Counted from the first letter of the stretch, positions 1 through 7,461 are shown. The stretch is DNA of 10,147 nucleotides from Oscillospiraceae bacterium (GCA_016303195.1 JAEDMD010000060.1:1-10147), one strand, 5' to 3'. The notes: generated from the letters alone by a model not told the origin. Program-made: numbers and translations.

Positions 1-894
1 AGTGGAAAGAACTTCGTTGAGCTGTTCTTTCAGAAGTGTGTGTGAAGCAGCTTCAGCAGGTGCAGGAGCATCATCATCAGGGATGAAGTCACCAAGATGG
101 CTGTCCTCCTCCTCGCCGATAGGAGTTTCAAGAGATACAGGATCCTGAGCAACACGCATGATCTCACGAACCTTGTCAACAGGCATATTCAGCTTGTCTG
201 CGATCTCCTCAGGGCTTGGATCGTGGCCGTTTTCGTGGAGAAGCTGGCTGGAGACCTTCTTGACCTTGGTAATAGTCTCAACCATATGAACAGGGATACG
301 GATAGTTCTTGCCTGATCGGCAATAGCACGAGTGATAGCCTGACGGATCCACCATGTTGCGTATGTGGAGAACTTGAATCCCTTTGTGTAATCGAATTTC
401 TCAACAGCCTTGATAAGACCGAGGTTGCCCTCCTGAATGAGGTCGAGGAACTGCATACCTCTGCCGACGTACTTCTTAGCGATGGAAACAACGAGACGGA
501 GGTTTGCTTCGGAAAGGCGCTTTTTAGCGTACGGATCGCCCTTTGCCATTCTCTGGGCAAGTTCGATCTCCTCCTCGGTAGTAAGAAGCGGAACTCGTCC
601 GATCTCCTTGAGGTAGATCTTTACAGGGTCGTCGATGGCGATACCCTCAGTTGAGAGAGCCATTTCCAGATCGTCGGTAAGAGCTGAATCAAGGCCTATT
701 TTCAGGTCTGCATCAATGTTCATATCTTCTATGATATCGATATTCAGGCTTTCACAGGTGTCATAAAAAGTATTGATCTGATCAACGTCAAAATCCATGT
801 CTTCCAGTGCGTCGGTGATCTCTTTGGTTGTCAGCTTACCGGTAGCTTTACCCTGTTCCATAAGGGCTTCAAGAGAATTCTTTTTGTTTTCCAT
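1..894 (-). CDS. rpoD: RNA polymerase primary sigma factor RpoD/SigA (3' end outside window)
   Basis: Housekeeping sigma factor that directs core RNA polymerase to -35/-10 promoters. I translated 298 residues from the ATG at 894; the frame stays open to the window edge, so the C-terminus is missing. Visible parts: a short region 1.1-like N-terminal domain (about residues 8-58), region 1.2 with [10 protein letters not shown] (89-98), region 2 with [18 protein letters not shown] and [20 protein letters not shown] (about 130-170), the -10 recognition helix in [18 protein letters not shown] (about 177-194), region 3 starting at RTIRIPVHM, and the sigma-finger segment GDFIPDDDA near 270. Region 4, which reads the -35 box, lies beyond the edge. 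The start is fixed by TAGGAGGT seven bases or so upstream. It is the last visible gene of the dnaG operon, 11 nt after dnaG. The family assignment is near certain; primary rather than alternative sigma follows from region 1.1/1.2 and the dnaG linkage. Confidence 0.97.
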   Translation of the reverse strand, partial: MENKKNSLEALMEQGKATGKLTTKEITDALEDMDFDVDQINTFYDTCESLNIDIIEDMNIDADLKIGLDSALTDDLEMALSTEGIAIDDPVKIYLKEIGRVPLLTTEEEIELAQRMAKGDPYAKKRLSEANLRLVVSIAKKYVGRGMQFLDLIQEGNLGLIKAVEKFDYTKGFKFSTYATWWIRQAITRAIADQARTIRIPVHMVETITKVKKVSSQLLHENGHDPSPEEIADKLNMPVDKVREIMRVAQDPVSLETPIGEEEDSHLGDFIPDDDAPAPAEAASHTLLKEQLNEVLST

Positions 895-900
895 AAGAAA

Positions 901-908
901 ACCTCCTA
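901..908 (-). promoter_or_regulatory. rpoD Shine-Dalgarno overlapping the dnaG stop codon
   Basis: On the minus strand the sequence reads TAGGAGGT. Its TAG is the dnaG stop and AGGAGGT is a near-perfect Shine-Dalgarno sequence, followed by TTTCTT and the rpoD ATG. A ribosome ending dnaG therefore sits on the rpoD initiation site, which suggests translational coupling (inference). Confidence 0.85.
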
Positions 909-2645
909 TTTTTTATTTTTTGACCTGAACTTACTCATCAATGCATCGTTGCTGAGTTCATCAGTTGTAGATGGCTTTGCTTTTTGCAGTACCTTTGCAC
1001 AGTCCTTAACTCCGTCGAACGACATAGGCAGCTGCTCATTTTTAGCGGCGATACCGCTTATTCTTCCCATTTCCTCCTGTGAGAATTCGCCGTTCAGCAT
1101 CAGGAGAGTGAATTTATCCGATTCCTGCATTTTACTGAGCAGTGCCTCATATACTCTCTTGTGGAAGGGAGTAACAAAGGTGTCGGGGGGAGCGGTTTTC
1201 ATTACGTCCTCCCATTCCTGCGGACGTTTGAGAAGATAGTATATTATCATTTCCTCGGCACGGGCTTCCCGTCGGTGTTTGCTTGCTTCGGGATTTACCT
1301 CGTCCCTGACGAAGGCGGTGTTAGCCTTAATATTCCGCCATTCGTTCTTTTTTGCGGAAAAACGGTTTTTCTTCAGCATATCGTCGATGTGTGTTTTCAG
1401 CACCTGAACGGGGATATCGCACTTTTTTGAAGTACGGGAAATATACACCTCACGTTCAAGAGGAGATTCGATCCCTGCCAGCACTTTTGAGGTACGTTTC
1501 AGCAGTTCGACCCTGCCCATCTCGGAGGAAAGGTCAAGCCCATCCTCGCATTTGTCGAGCATGAAGTCGATAGCATCGTTCGAGCCGTCAAGAAGCAGGC
1601 GGAAACGGTTCACACCGAACTTTTTTATGTATTCATCGGGGTCTTTAGCCCCTTCCATGTGGATTATCTTAGTTTGCAGACCAACATCGGCGAAGTGGTT
1701 GATGGCCTTCTGAGTGGCTTTCTGACCTGCACCGTCGCTGTCATAGGCGATTATGACTTCCTCGGCATAGTGGCTGATGAGCCTTGCCTGATCGGGAGTG
1801 ATAGCAGTACCCAACGTAGCTACAACATTGTCGAAACCTGCCTGATTTACGGCTATGACATCCATGTATCCCTCGCAGAGGATAATGCGCTTTGTATTGG
1901 CATTTTTTGCGAAGTTCATGGAGAAAAGGTTCGAGCCTTTGTCGAATACGGGAGTTGCGCCTGTATTCAGGTATTTCGGCTTTGAATCGTCAAGGACACG
2001 GCCGCCGAATCCGATGATATTTCCACGCATATCGACAATGGGGAACATCACTCTTTTGCGGAACATATCAAAAGTCCTGCCGTTTTTCATGCCTCCCAGC
2101 CACGCATCAGCTATCTCGTCATCGGTGTAGCCCTTTGAGTGAAGATGGTCTGTCAGGAAATTCCACGAATCGGGCGCATATCCCAGACCGTATTTCTTGA
2201 TGGTCTGCGGAGTGAGTTTTCGTTCTGCAAAGTATTGCAGTCCTGATTTGTCACTGCCCTTGAAAAGGTTGGTATAATAGAGATTTGCGGCAATGCGGTT
2301 CATTTCGTAGATACGGGTCTTGCGCTTTGCATAGGAGCTGTCACGGTTGTTCCGTTCGGGAACTTCCAGACCTGAGCGCTGAGCAAGCAGTTTCACCGCT
2401 TCCATGAAGTCGAGATTCTCTATCTTCATAGTAAAAGTTATAACATCACCGCCTGCACCGCATCCGAAGCAGTAAAAACTCTGCGTTTCGGTGAAAACGG
2501 TGCATGAAGGGGTCTTTTCCGAATGGAAAGGGCAGGAGCAGACGTAATTTCGTCCTCTGCGGATAAGATTGATATAAGACCCCATGACAGTTTCTATGGG
2601 ATTTGCATTTCTCAGTGTGTAGAGAAATTCATCGTCTCGGGGCAC
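906..2645 (-). CDS. dnaG: DNA primase DnaG
   Basis: Synthesises RNA primers at the replication fork together with the replicative helicase. At 579 residues it is close to the usual size for the family. The N-terminal CHC2 zinc-binding domain has ligands C38, H41, C59 and C62 (CPFH ... CFGC). The polymerase core includes GFGGRVL at 212-218. The TOPRIM domain shows EGYMD at 258-262, the metal-binding AYDSDGAG at 300-307, and KDPDEYI at 334-340. The C-terminal part (about 430-579) is the expected helicase-interaction region and is less recognisable. The start is a GTG with AGGAGG seven bases upstream; an out-of-frame ATG overlaps it (ATGTG). It lies between dgt and rpoD in one run, with 11 nt on each side, the classic Firmicute dnaG-rpoD arrangement. 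Extra cysteines at 36 and 48 next to the zinc site are slightly unusual but do not replace any ligand. Confidence 0.98.
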   Translation of the reverse strand: MPRDDEFLYTLRNANPIETVMGSYINLIRRGRNYVCSCPFHSEKTPSCTVFTETQSFYCFGCGAGGDVITFTMKIENLDFMEAVKLLAQRSGLEVPERNNRDSSYAKRKTRIYEMNRIAANLYYTNLFKGSDKSGLQYFAERKLTPQTIKKYGLGYAPDSWNFLTDHLHSKGYTDDEIADAWLGGMKNGRTFDMFRKRVMFPIVDMRGNIIGFGGRVLDDSKPKYLNTGATPVFDKGSNLFSMNFAKNANTKRIILCEGYMDVIAVNQAGFDNVVATLGTAITPDQARLISHYAEEVIIAYDSDGAGQKATQKAINHFADVGLQTKIIHMEGAKDPDEYIKKFGVNRFRLLLDGSNDAIDFMLDKCEDGLDLSSEMGRVELLKRTSKVLAGIESPLEREVYISRTSKKCDIPVQVLKTHIDDMLKKNRFSAKKNEWRNIKANTAFVRDEVNPEASKHRREARAEEMIIYYLLKRPQEWEDVMKTAPPDTFVTPFHKRVYEALLSKMQESDKFTLLMLNGEFSQEEMGRISGIAAKNEQLPMSFDGVKDCAKVLQKAKPSTTDELSNDALMSKFRSKNKK

Positions 2646-2651
2646 ATTTAT

Positions 2652-2659
2652 CCCTCCTA
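2652..2659 (-). promoter_or_regulatory. dnaG Shine-Dalgarno overlapping the dgt stop codon
   Basis: The minus strand reads TAGGAGGG, where TAG terminates the upstream dNTPase gene and AGGAGG is the ribosome binding site for the dnaG GTG start seven bases later. This is the same layout as the dnaG/rpoD junction and supports coupled translation (inference). Confidence 0.85.
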
Positions 2660-3652
2660 TTTCCAGAATTTCGGAACGAACAGCTCAGTGTACAGGTCAA
2701 CGGCATATCCGTCGCTCATACCTGAGATATAGTCACATACAGCACGGTCGGCATCGGTTTCAAGCATTATATCGTGATATACTTCGGGAAGCAGTGAACT
2801 GTTCTCGATGAAGTATGCATACAGCTTTTTAACCAGCCTTTCGGCCTTGCCCTCCTCCTGCACAGCGGCAGGATTTGTGTAAACGTGCTGAAACATGAAT
2901 TTTTTCAGCTTGTCATGAGCTGTTCTGATATCGGGCTCAAAGTCTATATTTTCGCATCCGTGCCCGATCACGGAAGCGATGAGACAGGTAATTCGTTTGG
3001 TTTTTGTATCGCCGAGAACTTCAACGCAGTCCTTCGGCAGATCGCTTGCATCGAGGATGCCTGCATGGATGGAGTCCTCGATATCATGATTTATGTAAGC
3101 AATAGTGTCTGCAAGCCGTACAATATTGCCCTCTTTAGTCTCAGCGGTCATATTAGTGTGGCATTTTATACCGTCTCTGACCGCATGAGTCAGATTCAGC
3201 CCTTTGCCGTCCTTTTCGATATGTTCTACCACACGGACGCTTTGCAGATAGTGTTTGAAGCCGTATGGACAGATCTCGTTGAGAACTCTTTCACCGCAGT
3301 GACCGAAAGGAGAATGCCCCAGATCGTGACCGAGAGCGATCGCTTCGGTGAGATCTTCGTTCAGCCCCATGCCCCTCGCCATTGTTCTTGCAATCTGAGC
3401 AACTTCAAGAGTGTGGGTGAGACGGGTTCGGTAATGGTCACCGACAGGGGACAGGAAAACCTGAGTTTTACGCTTTAATCTGCGGAATGAGGGACAGTGC
3501 AGTATACGGTCACGATCACGCTGGAACTCCGTTCGGTAAGGGCATTTATCGTCCTCGTGGTCACGGTAGATCGCCTTTGCATCAGTGCTTTTGCAGGCGA
3601 ATTCGCTTAGATAATACTGTTCAGCATTTTCGAGTTTTTCACGTACAGTCAC
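2657..3652 (-). CDS. dgt: dGTPase-like HD-domain deoxynucleoside triphosphate triphosphohydrolase
   Basis: Family members hydrolyse dNTPs to the deoxynucleoside plus inorganic triphosphate, controlling the dNTP pool in the cytoplasm. Numbering from the GTG at 3652 (331 aa), the hallmark motifs are RDRDRILHCPSFRRLKRKTQVF (about 45-66), HYRTRLTHTLEVAQIAR (73-89, metal ligand H80), ALGHDLGHSPFGHCGE (106-121, ligands H109 and D110), and LADTIAYINHDIED (180-193), which should supply the final aspartate of the HD site. The start is a judgement: an in-frame GTG at 3661 would add three residues but touches the AAGGAG (3661-3666), whereas the GTG at 3652 has an ideal 8-nt spacer. The gene follows the lipoprotein gene by 25 nt and its TAG lies inside the dnaG ribosome binding site. 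In Firmicutes a gene of this family commonly precedes dnaG. Its exact nucleotide preference cannot be read from sequence. Confidence 0.94.
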   Translation of the reverse strand: MTVREKLENAEQYYLSEFACKSTDAKAIYRDHEDDKCPYRTEFQRDRDRILHCPSFRRLKRKTQVFLSPVGDHYRTRLTHTLEVAQIARTMARGMGLNEDLTEAIALGHDLGHSPFGHCGERVLNEICPYGFKHYLQSVRVVEHIEKDGKGLNLTHAVRDGIKCHTNMTAETKEGNIVRLADTIAYINHDIEDSIHAGILDASDLPKDCVEVLGDTKTKRITCLIASVIGHGCENIDFEPDIRTAHDKLKKFMFQHVYTNPAAVQEEGKAERLVKKLYAYFIENSSLLPEVYHDIMLETDADRAVCDYISGMSDGYAVDLYTELFVPKFWK

Positions 3653-3677
3653 ACAGATCACTCCTTCCGGCTATTGG

Positions 3678-4652
3678 TCATTCTGTCTGGAAAAGGCTTT
3701 TCTGAGGAAGCACATCTCCGCCCATAACGCAGGTAAGTCCGATACCGTGAGGCTCGGTCTGCTGGAATGAGAAGATATAGGCACTGCTGTCAATGAACAT
3801 AATGCCATTGGTGTACGGCTCGGTGCTTCCGCCTGAGAACATGATCTTGCCATTATAAACGGCAGAACCGGTGTTATATGTTACATCAGAGTTGTTGACG
3901 AATCTGAGAGACGGCTCGGAATATCCGCCCCAGTCTGTATATGTCTGCCAGAATGACGGAACAGAGGCGCTTTCAAAGTAATTGAAAACAGTCTTGTAGC
4001 CTGAGAGATCAACTGACGGAGTATTTGGAGTTGAAGAACCTCTTGCACCTGCGAAAATTGACGGAAGGTCAGCGGCAAGTGCCTGATATTCGGCAGTTTC
4101 CTCAGCATTAGTCGGATCATACTGCACATCTGACGGACGGCAGGCGAACACGAACTGATCTCCGCTCATACCGATGAGCGTGCTTATATTCTCGCCGAGA
4201 GGAAGCTCGTTTATATTTTTGTGAACTATGGAGAACAGCAGACCTGAGCCTTCCTGATTATCCCATGATTTTTTACAGTAGGCTTTCTCATTGGCGAGGA
4301 CGAATCTGTCCTTCCAGCTATCGGGGAAGGTCATCATGAGAACTCCGCCGCTGTCCCAGACTATTTTTTCGGGGGGAGCGGTAGTAGGAGCTTCGGTAGT
4401 CGGAGCTTCAGTTACCTGTTCAGCCGCTTCAGCAGGAGCGCTTTCGGCAGCAGTTGTCTCAGCAGCTACATATGTAGATAATTCAGCAGTTGTTGCAGCT
4501 TCGGGAGCGGTTGTCACAACATTGAAGTTTGTCGTTAACGACGGACTTTCCGTGACAGGCTGTTCATCTGTGACAACAGGAACTTTGTTGCTGCCGCAGG
4601 AAGAAAGAAGCAATACAGAGCCTAAAGCTGAAATGAGTAAATGTTTTTTCAC
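3678..4652 (-). CDS. Predicted lipoprotein of unknown function with Thr/Ala/Pro-rich linker
   Basis: 324 residues from a GTG start with AAGGAG eight bases upstream. The N-terminus is a lipoprotein signal: MKKH, a hydrophobic stretch, then the lipobox LSSC with C19 as the predicted lipidated cysteine, so the mature protein should be anchored on the outer face of the membrane. Residues about 22-95 form a low-complexity linker rich in T, A, E and P (for example TEAPTTEAPTTAPP), the kind that spans the cell wall in many Ruminococcus-like lipoproteins. The rest is globular: a first part with VLMMTFPDSWKDRFVL (about 104-119), a second short Ser/Thr/Pro linker near 205-215, and a second part to the end. 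I recognise no catalytic motif and name no function. It lies 63 nt after yigZ with no terminator between, and 25 nt before dgt, so it appears cotranscribed with replication genes. A TATTAT box at 4677-4682 has no convincing -35. Confidence 0.88.
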   Translation of the reverse strand: MKKHLLISALGSVLLLSSCGSNKVPVVTDEQPVTESPSLTTNFNVVTTAPEAATTAELSTYVAAETTAAESAPAEAAEQVTEAPTTEAPTTAPPEKIVWDSGGVLMMTFPDSWKDRFVLANEKAYCKKSWDNQEGSGLLFSIVHKNINELPLGENISTLIGMSGDQFVFACRPSDVQYDPTNAEETAEYQALAADLPSIFAGARGSSTPNTPSVDLSGYKTVFNYFESASVPSFWQTYTDWGGYSEPSLRFVNNSDVTYNTGSAVYNGKIMFSGGSTEPYTNGIMFIDSSAYIFSFQQTEPHGIGLTCVMGGDVLPQKSLFQTE

Positions 4653-4715
4653 AGAAGTTTCTCCTTAAATGTTTCTATAATACTTATACTGCGGAAAACC
4701 TGAAATACCTTTATT

Positions 4716-5348
4716 TTATTTCTGAACTGAAGAAAAATCTTCAAAAAGCTCACCTTTATCAACAATTTTTGCGCTTCCGTTGGTAACTTCGGTCAGTTCC
4801 TTGACAAGAGCATCCATTTTCTCTGTGAGAACGAGTATTTCAAGTGTAACTTCGTCGGCAAAATCCGAATTGACGGTGATAGTATCAAAATTCGGCAGAA
4901 GATAGGATATCTTGCCGTACATACCGTAATTGGAAGTGATAGTAAGTCTGTGACAAAGGCACATATTCATTGTATGTGCGGCTTCACAGGCGAGGGTGGC
5001 TGCATGGGAATAAGCTCGGACAAGACCTCCGCCGCCGAGGAGGATACCGCCGAAATAACGTGTAACGACTACGCATATATCGGTAAGGCCACGTTTTTGC
5101 AGAACGTCCAGAACAGGTACACCGGCAGTGCCCTGCGGTTCGCCATCGTCGGAATATCGGGAAATATTGTCCTGACGGAGGATGTACGCATAGACGTTAT
5201 GCTTAGCTTTGCGGTGCTTGGCTTTTATGGAATTAACGAAGTCAACAGCTTCGTCATTTGTTTTGACAGGGGCGATGTAGCCGATGAACTCAGAGCGCTT
5301 TTCAACGAATGAGGCTTCGGCAGGTGCAGAAATTGTGAAATAATTCAT
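4716..5348 (-). CDS. yigZ: YigZ/YvyE family protein (UPF0029, IMPACT family)
   Basis: 210 residues, the usual size for bacterial YigZ/YvyE proteins, which resemble the eukaryotic translation regulator IMPACT; the bacterial function is not firmly established. The N-terminal domain carries the family signatures RYSDDGEPQGTAGVPVL (64-80) and VVVTRYFGGILLGGGGLVRAYS (about 93-114). The C-terminal part (about 137-205) fits the DUF1949 ferredoxin-like domain. The start ATG matches the family N-terminus (short lead, then PAEASFVEKRSEFIGY), and there is no upstream alternative. It is odd that no Shine-Dalgarno is seen: the preceding minus-strand bases are TTTCAGATAAAATT. The gene begins only 19 bp after the rpmE terminator, so it must depend on read-through or on a promoter overlapping the terminator. 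It heads the run into the lipoprotein gene, dgt, dnaG and rpoD. Confidence 0.95.
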   Translation of the reverse strand: MNYFTISAPAEASFVEKRSEFIGYIAPVKTNDEAVDFVNSIKAKHRKAKHNVYAYILRQDNISRYSDDGEPQGTAGVPVLDVLQKRGLTDICVVVTRYFGGILLGGGGLVRAYSHAATLACEAAHTMNMCLCHRLTITSNYGMYGKISYLLPNFDTITVNSDFADEVTLEILVLTEKMDALVKELTEVTNGSAKIVDKGELFEDFSSVQK

Positions 5349-5367
5349 AATTTTATCTGAAAGTAGG

Positions 5368-5396
5368 AAAAAAAGCCGCTCTTATGAGCGGCTTAT
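5368..5396 (-). terminator. Rho-independent terminator of rpmE
   Basis: On the minus strand, AAGCCGCTC, loop ATAA and GAGCGGCTT form a perfect 9-bp stem (arms 5373-5381 and 5386-5394), followed by a run of seven T in total. It lies just past the rpmE stop codon and 19 bp before the yigZ start, so it separates or attenuates transcription between the two. In the plus direction the hairpin lacks a good T tail. Confidence 0.92.
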
Positions 5397-5401
5397 TAGA
5401 A

Positions 5402-5605
5402 TTACTTATCGAGATTGAAACGCTTCTTGAATCTGTCAACACGTCCGCCGGTATCTACCAGCTTCTGCTTGCCGGTATAGAAGGGATGGCACTTGGAGCA
5501 GATTTCAACCTTGATGTTCTCCTTTGTAGACATAGTCTCAATAACGTTACCGCAATGGCAAGTAATTGTAGTCTTTACAAAGTTAGGATGGATTCCCTCT
5601 TTCAC
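5402..5605 (-). CDS. rpmE: 50S ribosomal protein L31 (zinc-binding type)
   Basis: A 67-residue L31 of the large ribosomal subunit. From the GTG at 5605 it begins with KEGIHPNF and contains CHC at 16-18 and CSKC at 36-39, the four cysteines of the zinc-containing (C+) form. It ends in the typical basic tail [15 protein letters not shown]. The open frame extends 39 codons further upstream, but the L31 homology begins at this GTG, and AGAGGTG six bases before it gives a ribosome binding site, so the upstream part is leader rather than protein. It has its own perfect promoter and terminator. Because this is the zinc-binding form, the Zur-type regulation known for C- paralogs is not expected; leader-based autoregulation is more likely (inference). 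Confidence 0.97.
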   Translation of the reverse strand: MKEGIHPNFVKTTITCHCGNVIETMSTKENIKVEICSKCHPFYTGKQKLVDTGGRVDRFKKRFNLDK

Positions 5606-5632
5606 GATTGTCACCTCTTTCACAGATTTTTT

Positions 5633-5681
5633 TGTATCCGTGCAGCCCATCAATTCCCTTAGACAGTAGTGCAGATATACA
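5633..5681 (-). promoter_or_regulatory. Candidate L31 leader stem-loop in the rpmE 5' UTR
   Basis: The roughly 80-nt leader between the promoter and the rpmE start contains two complementary segments. On the minus strand, TGTATATCTGCA (5670-5681) can pair with TGCACGGATACA (5633-5644): five pairs, a bulged A, two pairs (one G-U), a bulged C, then four pairs, enclosing a loop of about 25 nt. It ends some 13 nt before the ribosome binding site. L31 autoregulatory leaders have been described in Firmicutes and other groups, and this sits where one would be expected. I cannot confirm a match to the published consensus. Confidence 0.5.
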
Positions 5682-5693
5682 TTACAGTTATTA

Positions 5694-5722
5694 ATTATAT
5701 CACTGATTTCTGATATTGTCAA
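5694..5722 (-). promoter_or_regulatory. Perfect-consensus SigA promoter for rpmE
   Basis: TTGACA (5717-5722) and TATAAT (5694-5699) are separated by exactly 17 bp on the minus strand, 12 of 12 consensus positions. Transcription should start near 5687, giving a leader of about 80 nt before rpmE. It lies about 20 bp after the stop of the upstream membrane-protein gene. Confidence 0.93.
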
Positions 5723-5741
5723 GCACTTTTAGAAATTTTTA

Positions 5742-7400
5742 TTATTTAACTTTAGCGACGGTATACCCATCGATGTTATATATCTTTACATGATCTGTCT
5801 CTGTCACTGCATCTTCCTTGTTTAAGAAGACGTACAGAGCATCAGTTCTGCCGCTTCCTTTCTGCAATTGTTCATATTCCTTCTCGGAATAGGCGATGAC
5901 TGACGGAAGATCCATTCTTGCAAGGTAGAAACTGCTGAGAGTGAGATTTTTTTCAAGGGCAAGCTGAGCAAAGTCGAAATAAGTCTGCATATAAAGTCCG
6001 AACGAATAACTCATAGGAACGAAGATTATCTCATTTGTATCCTTGGTCAGCTCGTCCCATTTCGGATCTTTCAGCGCAAACTCGTAAGCAGGCTGCCGGG
6101 CATACTGATCGTGGAGGGTAATACATCTGTCACGGAGATCAAGTCCCTGCAATGCGAAACACAGAGCAACAGCGGCAATGGCGGTTTTTTTCGGAAGTTT
6201 TGATACTAACCAGAGCGTTGCAGTCATAACAAGAACGGCTGAGACCCAGATAAATCGTCCTGATGCACGGAAAATGCTCAGTGCCCCATGTACATAGTAA
6301 GGAAGCGGTATCTCCAGAAGAAGCCTGCCGTTCAATGTGATCCTGTTGCTGACCGCCCAGCAGAAACTGATAGCGAAAACAGCAAGGAATGCGATGATCT
6401 CAACATTGTGTTTCCTGATAAGGGCAGATGCGGATTTTACGAAGCTGTCCTCTTTCTGCTCGATCTTGCTGAAAAGTACAATAATAGCAAGAAATCCGCA
6501 GATTATCATACCAAGACCGAGATAGCCGAAACCTTCACCCTGCCCATCAAGACAGTTGAGCGGCAGAAGGAATTTTGAAACGCCAGCGCTGTTGAAGAAG
6601 GTGTTGAGGTTGGATGAGTAGATGCCGAAACCTCCGTCAGCGTAGCCGCCTTTGCCATAGAATGCGCCGATAACGAACATAGTCAGCAAAGTTGAACACA
6701 CAGATGCAACGAAAACAGCAATGGCTTTTTTCAGTTTCTTATCACGGAAAACTGTGAGTATGACATAACCTGCCATGAGCATAAAAATCATCGGTATGAA
6801 GTAGGTATGTATTAAAACGGCAAGCATACAGAGAAATGCCCAGAGAAGAACCGGAGTGGTTTTCCGCTTGTACTCTCTTTTATAATCGAGGCAAAGTATC
6901 ATTGCTGCCATAAAAAGCCATATTGCACCGAGAGAATTGTGATGAGTGATACGCTCCGTAGTCGGAGGAAAAGCTGAGTAAAACAGCGAACCGATGGAAG
7001 TGAACAGAATGTTGGGGTTGAGTCTTTGCAGCATAAGTGCGCTGATTCCGCCGTTGAGAGCATAGCAAACAACTCCCCACAATCCGAGATACTGGAACGT
7101 ATCAGGGAGAATTGGCGAAAGCAGTTTGAATATCAGACCGAACAATGGGATCGAGTCTGAGAACATACAGGAAACAGCACCGTCGCAGGTTACTCCTTCA
7201 GTCAGTCCGATGGGGAATGTCCACGGTGTCTGCCTGAAAAATACCCATCCGAGGTGATGCTGTGTGGAATCGTCAGGAGCGGCAAACAGCCAGTTAGTAT
7301 TAGTCGGTACGATGATGGAAGTGCCGAAAATGGTGATGAATACAATAGCACCGAGAATCGCACCGATCAGGAAAGTAAATGTATTTTTCTGTTTTGTCAT
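5742..7400 (-). CDS. Multi-pass membrane protein, DUF6311-like (GT-C glycosyltransferase fold suspected)
   Basis: 552 residues from an ATG with GGAG seven bases upstream. Hydrophobic segments suggest about 10-12 membrane spans, among them 9-31, 104-126, 157-172, 183-218, 225-247, 292-311, 333-350, 386-400 and 406-421, followed by a soluble C-terminal domain of about 130 residues. After the first span comes an acidic and histidine-rich loop, DDSTQHHLGWVFFRQTPW (43-60), and later FRASGRFIW (377-385). By memory this loop pattern fits DUF6311-type proteins. The layout (an acidic first extracytoplasmic loop, many spans, then a soluble tail) resembles GT-C enzymes that use lipid-linked sugars, so a role in cell-surface glycosylation is possible but unproven. 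It has its own very strong promoter and no terminator of its own before the rpmE promoter. The neighbouring phosphohexomutase makes sugar phosphates, but the two genes are separated by a terminator. Confidence 0.85.
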   Translation of the reverse strand: MTKQKNTFTFLIGAILGAIVFITIFGTSIIVPTNTNWLFAAPDDSTQHHLGWVFFRQTPWTFPIGLTEGVTCDGAVSCMFSDSIPLFGLIFKLLSPILPDTFQYLGLWGVVCYALNGGISALMLQRLNPNILFTSIGSLFYSAFPPTTERITHHNSLGAIWLFMAAMILCLDYKREYKRKTTPVLLWAFLCMLAVLIHTYFIPMIFMLMAGYVILTVFRDKKLKKAIAVFVASVCSTLLTMFVIGAFYGKGGYADGGFGIYSSNLNTFFNSAGVSKFLLPLNCLDGQGEGFGYLGLGMIICGFLAIIVLFSKIEQKEDSFVKSASALIRKHNVEIIAFLAVFAISFCWAVSNRITLNGRLLLEIPLPYYVHGALSIFRASGRFIWVSAVLVMTATLWLVSKLPKKTAIAAVALCFALQGLDLRDRCITLHDQYARQPAYEFALKDPKWDELTKDTNEIIFVPMSYSFGLYMQTYFDFAQLALEKNLTLSSFYLARMDLPSVIAYSEKEYEQLQKGSGRTDALYVFLNKEDAVTETDHVKIYNIDGYTVAKVK

Positions 7401-7432
7401 AGTATATCTCCGTTCTGTAAAAATCTTTTAAA

Positions 7433-7461
7433 ATTATACCACAAGATATAACTAATGTCAA
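7433..7461 (-). promoter_or_regulatory. Full-consensus extended -10 promoter of the DUF6311-like gene
   Basis: TTGACA (7456-7461), a 17-bp spacer and TATAAT (7433-7438), with TGG directly before the -10 box giving the extended -10 TGn motif. All 12 hexamer positions match. The predicted start near 7426 leaves a leader of about 26 nt carrying the GGAG ribosome binding site. The -35 box begins directly after the T tail of the upstream terminator. Confidence 0.93.

Noticed and set aside
97..654. 185-codon plus-strand open frame opposite rpoD
   Set aside because: It is exactly antisense to conserved sigma regions, has no family-like content, and the codon structure is explained by the rpoD frame.
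2885..3478. 197-codon plus-strand open frame opposite dgt
   Set aside because: It is a mirror of the HD-domain gene, whose catalytic motifs occupy the same bases. No ribosome binding site or promoter supports it.
3653..3661. Upstream GTG start for dgt adding three residues
   Set aside because: It overlaps the AAGGAG ribosome binding site with no spacer; the GTG at 3652 has eight bases.
4291..4668. Ala/Val-rich plus-strand frame opposite the lipoprotein linker
   Set aside because: Its repetitive composition is simply the reverse complement of the Thr/Ala/Pro linker codons.
4677..4715. Possible promoter for the lipoprotein gene (TATTAT at 4677-4682)
   Set aside because: The hexamer 17 bp upstream (TTTCAG) matches only two of six -35 positions, so it is too weak to list as a site.
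5606..5722. 39-codon N-terminal extension of L31
   Set aside because: L31 similarity starts at the GTG at 5605, a ribosome binding site precedes that GTG, and the extension would begin inside the -35 box of the promoter.
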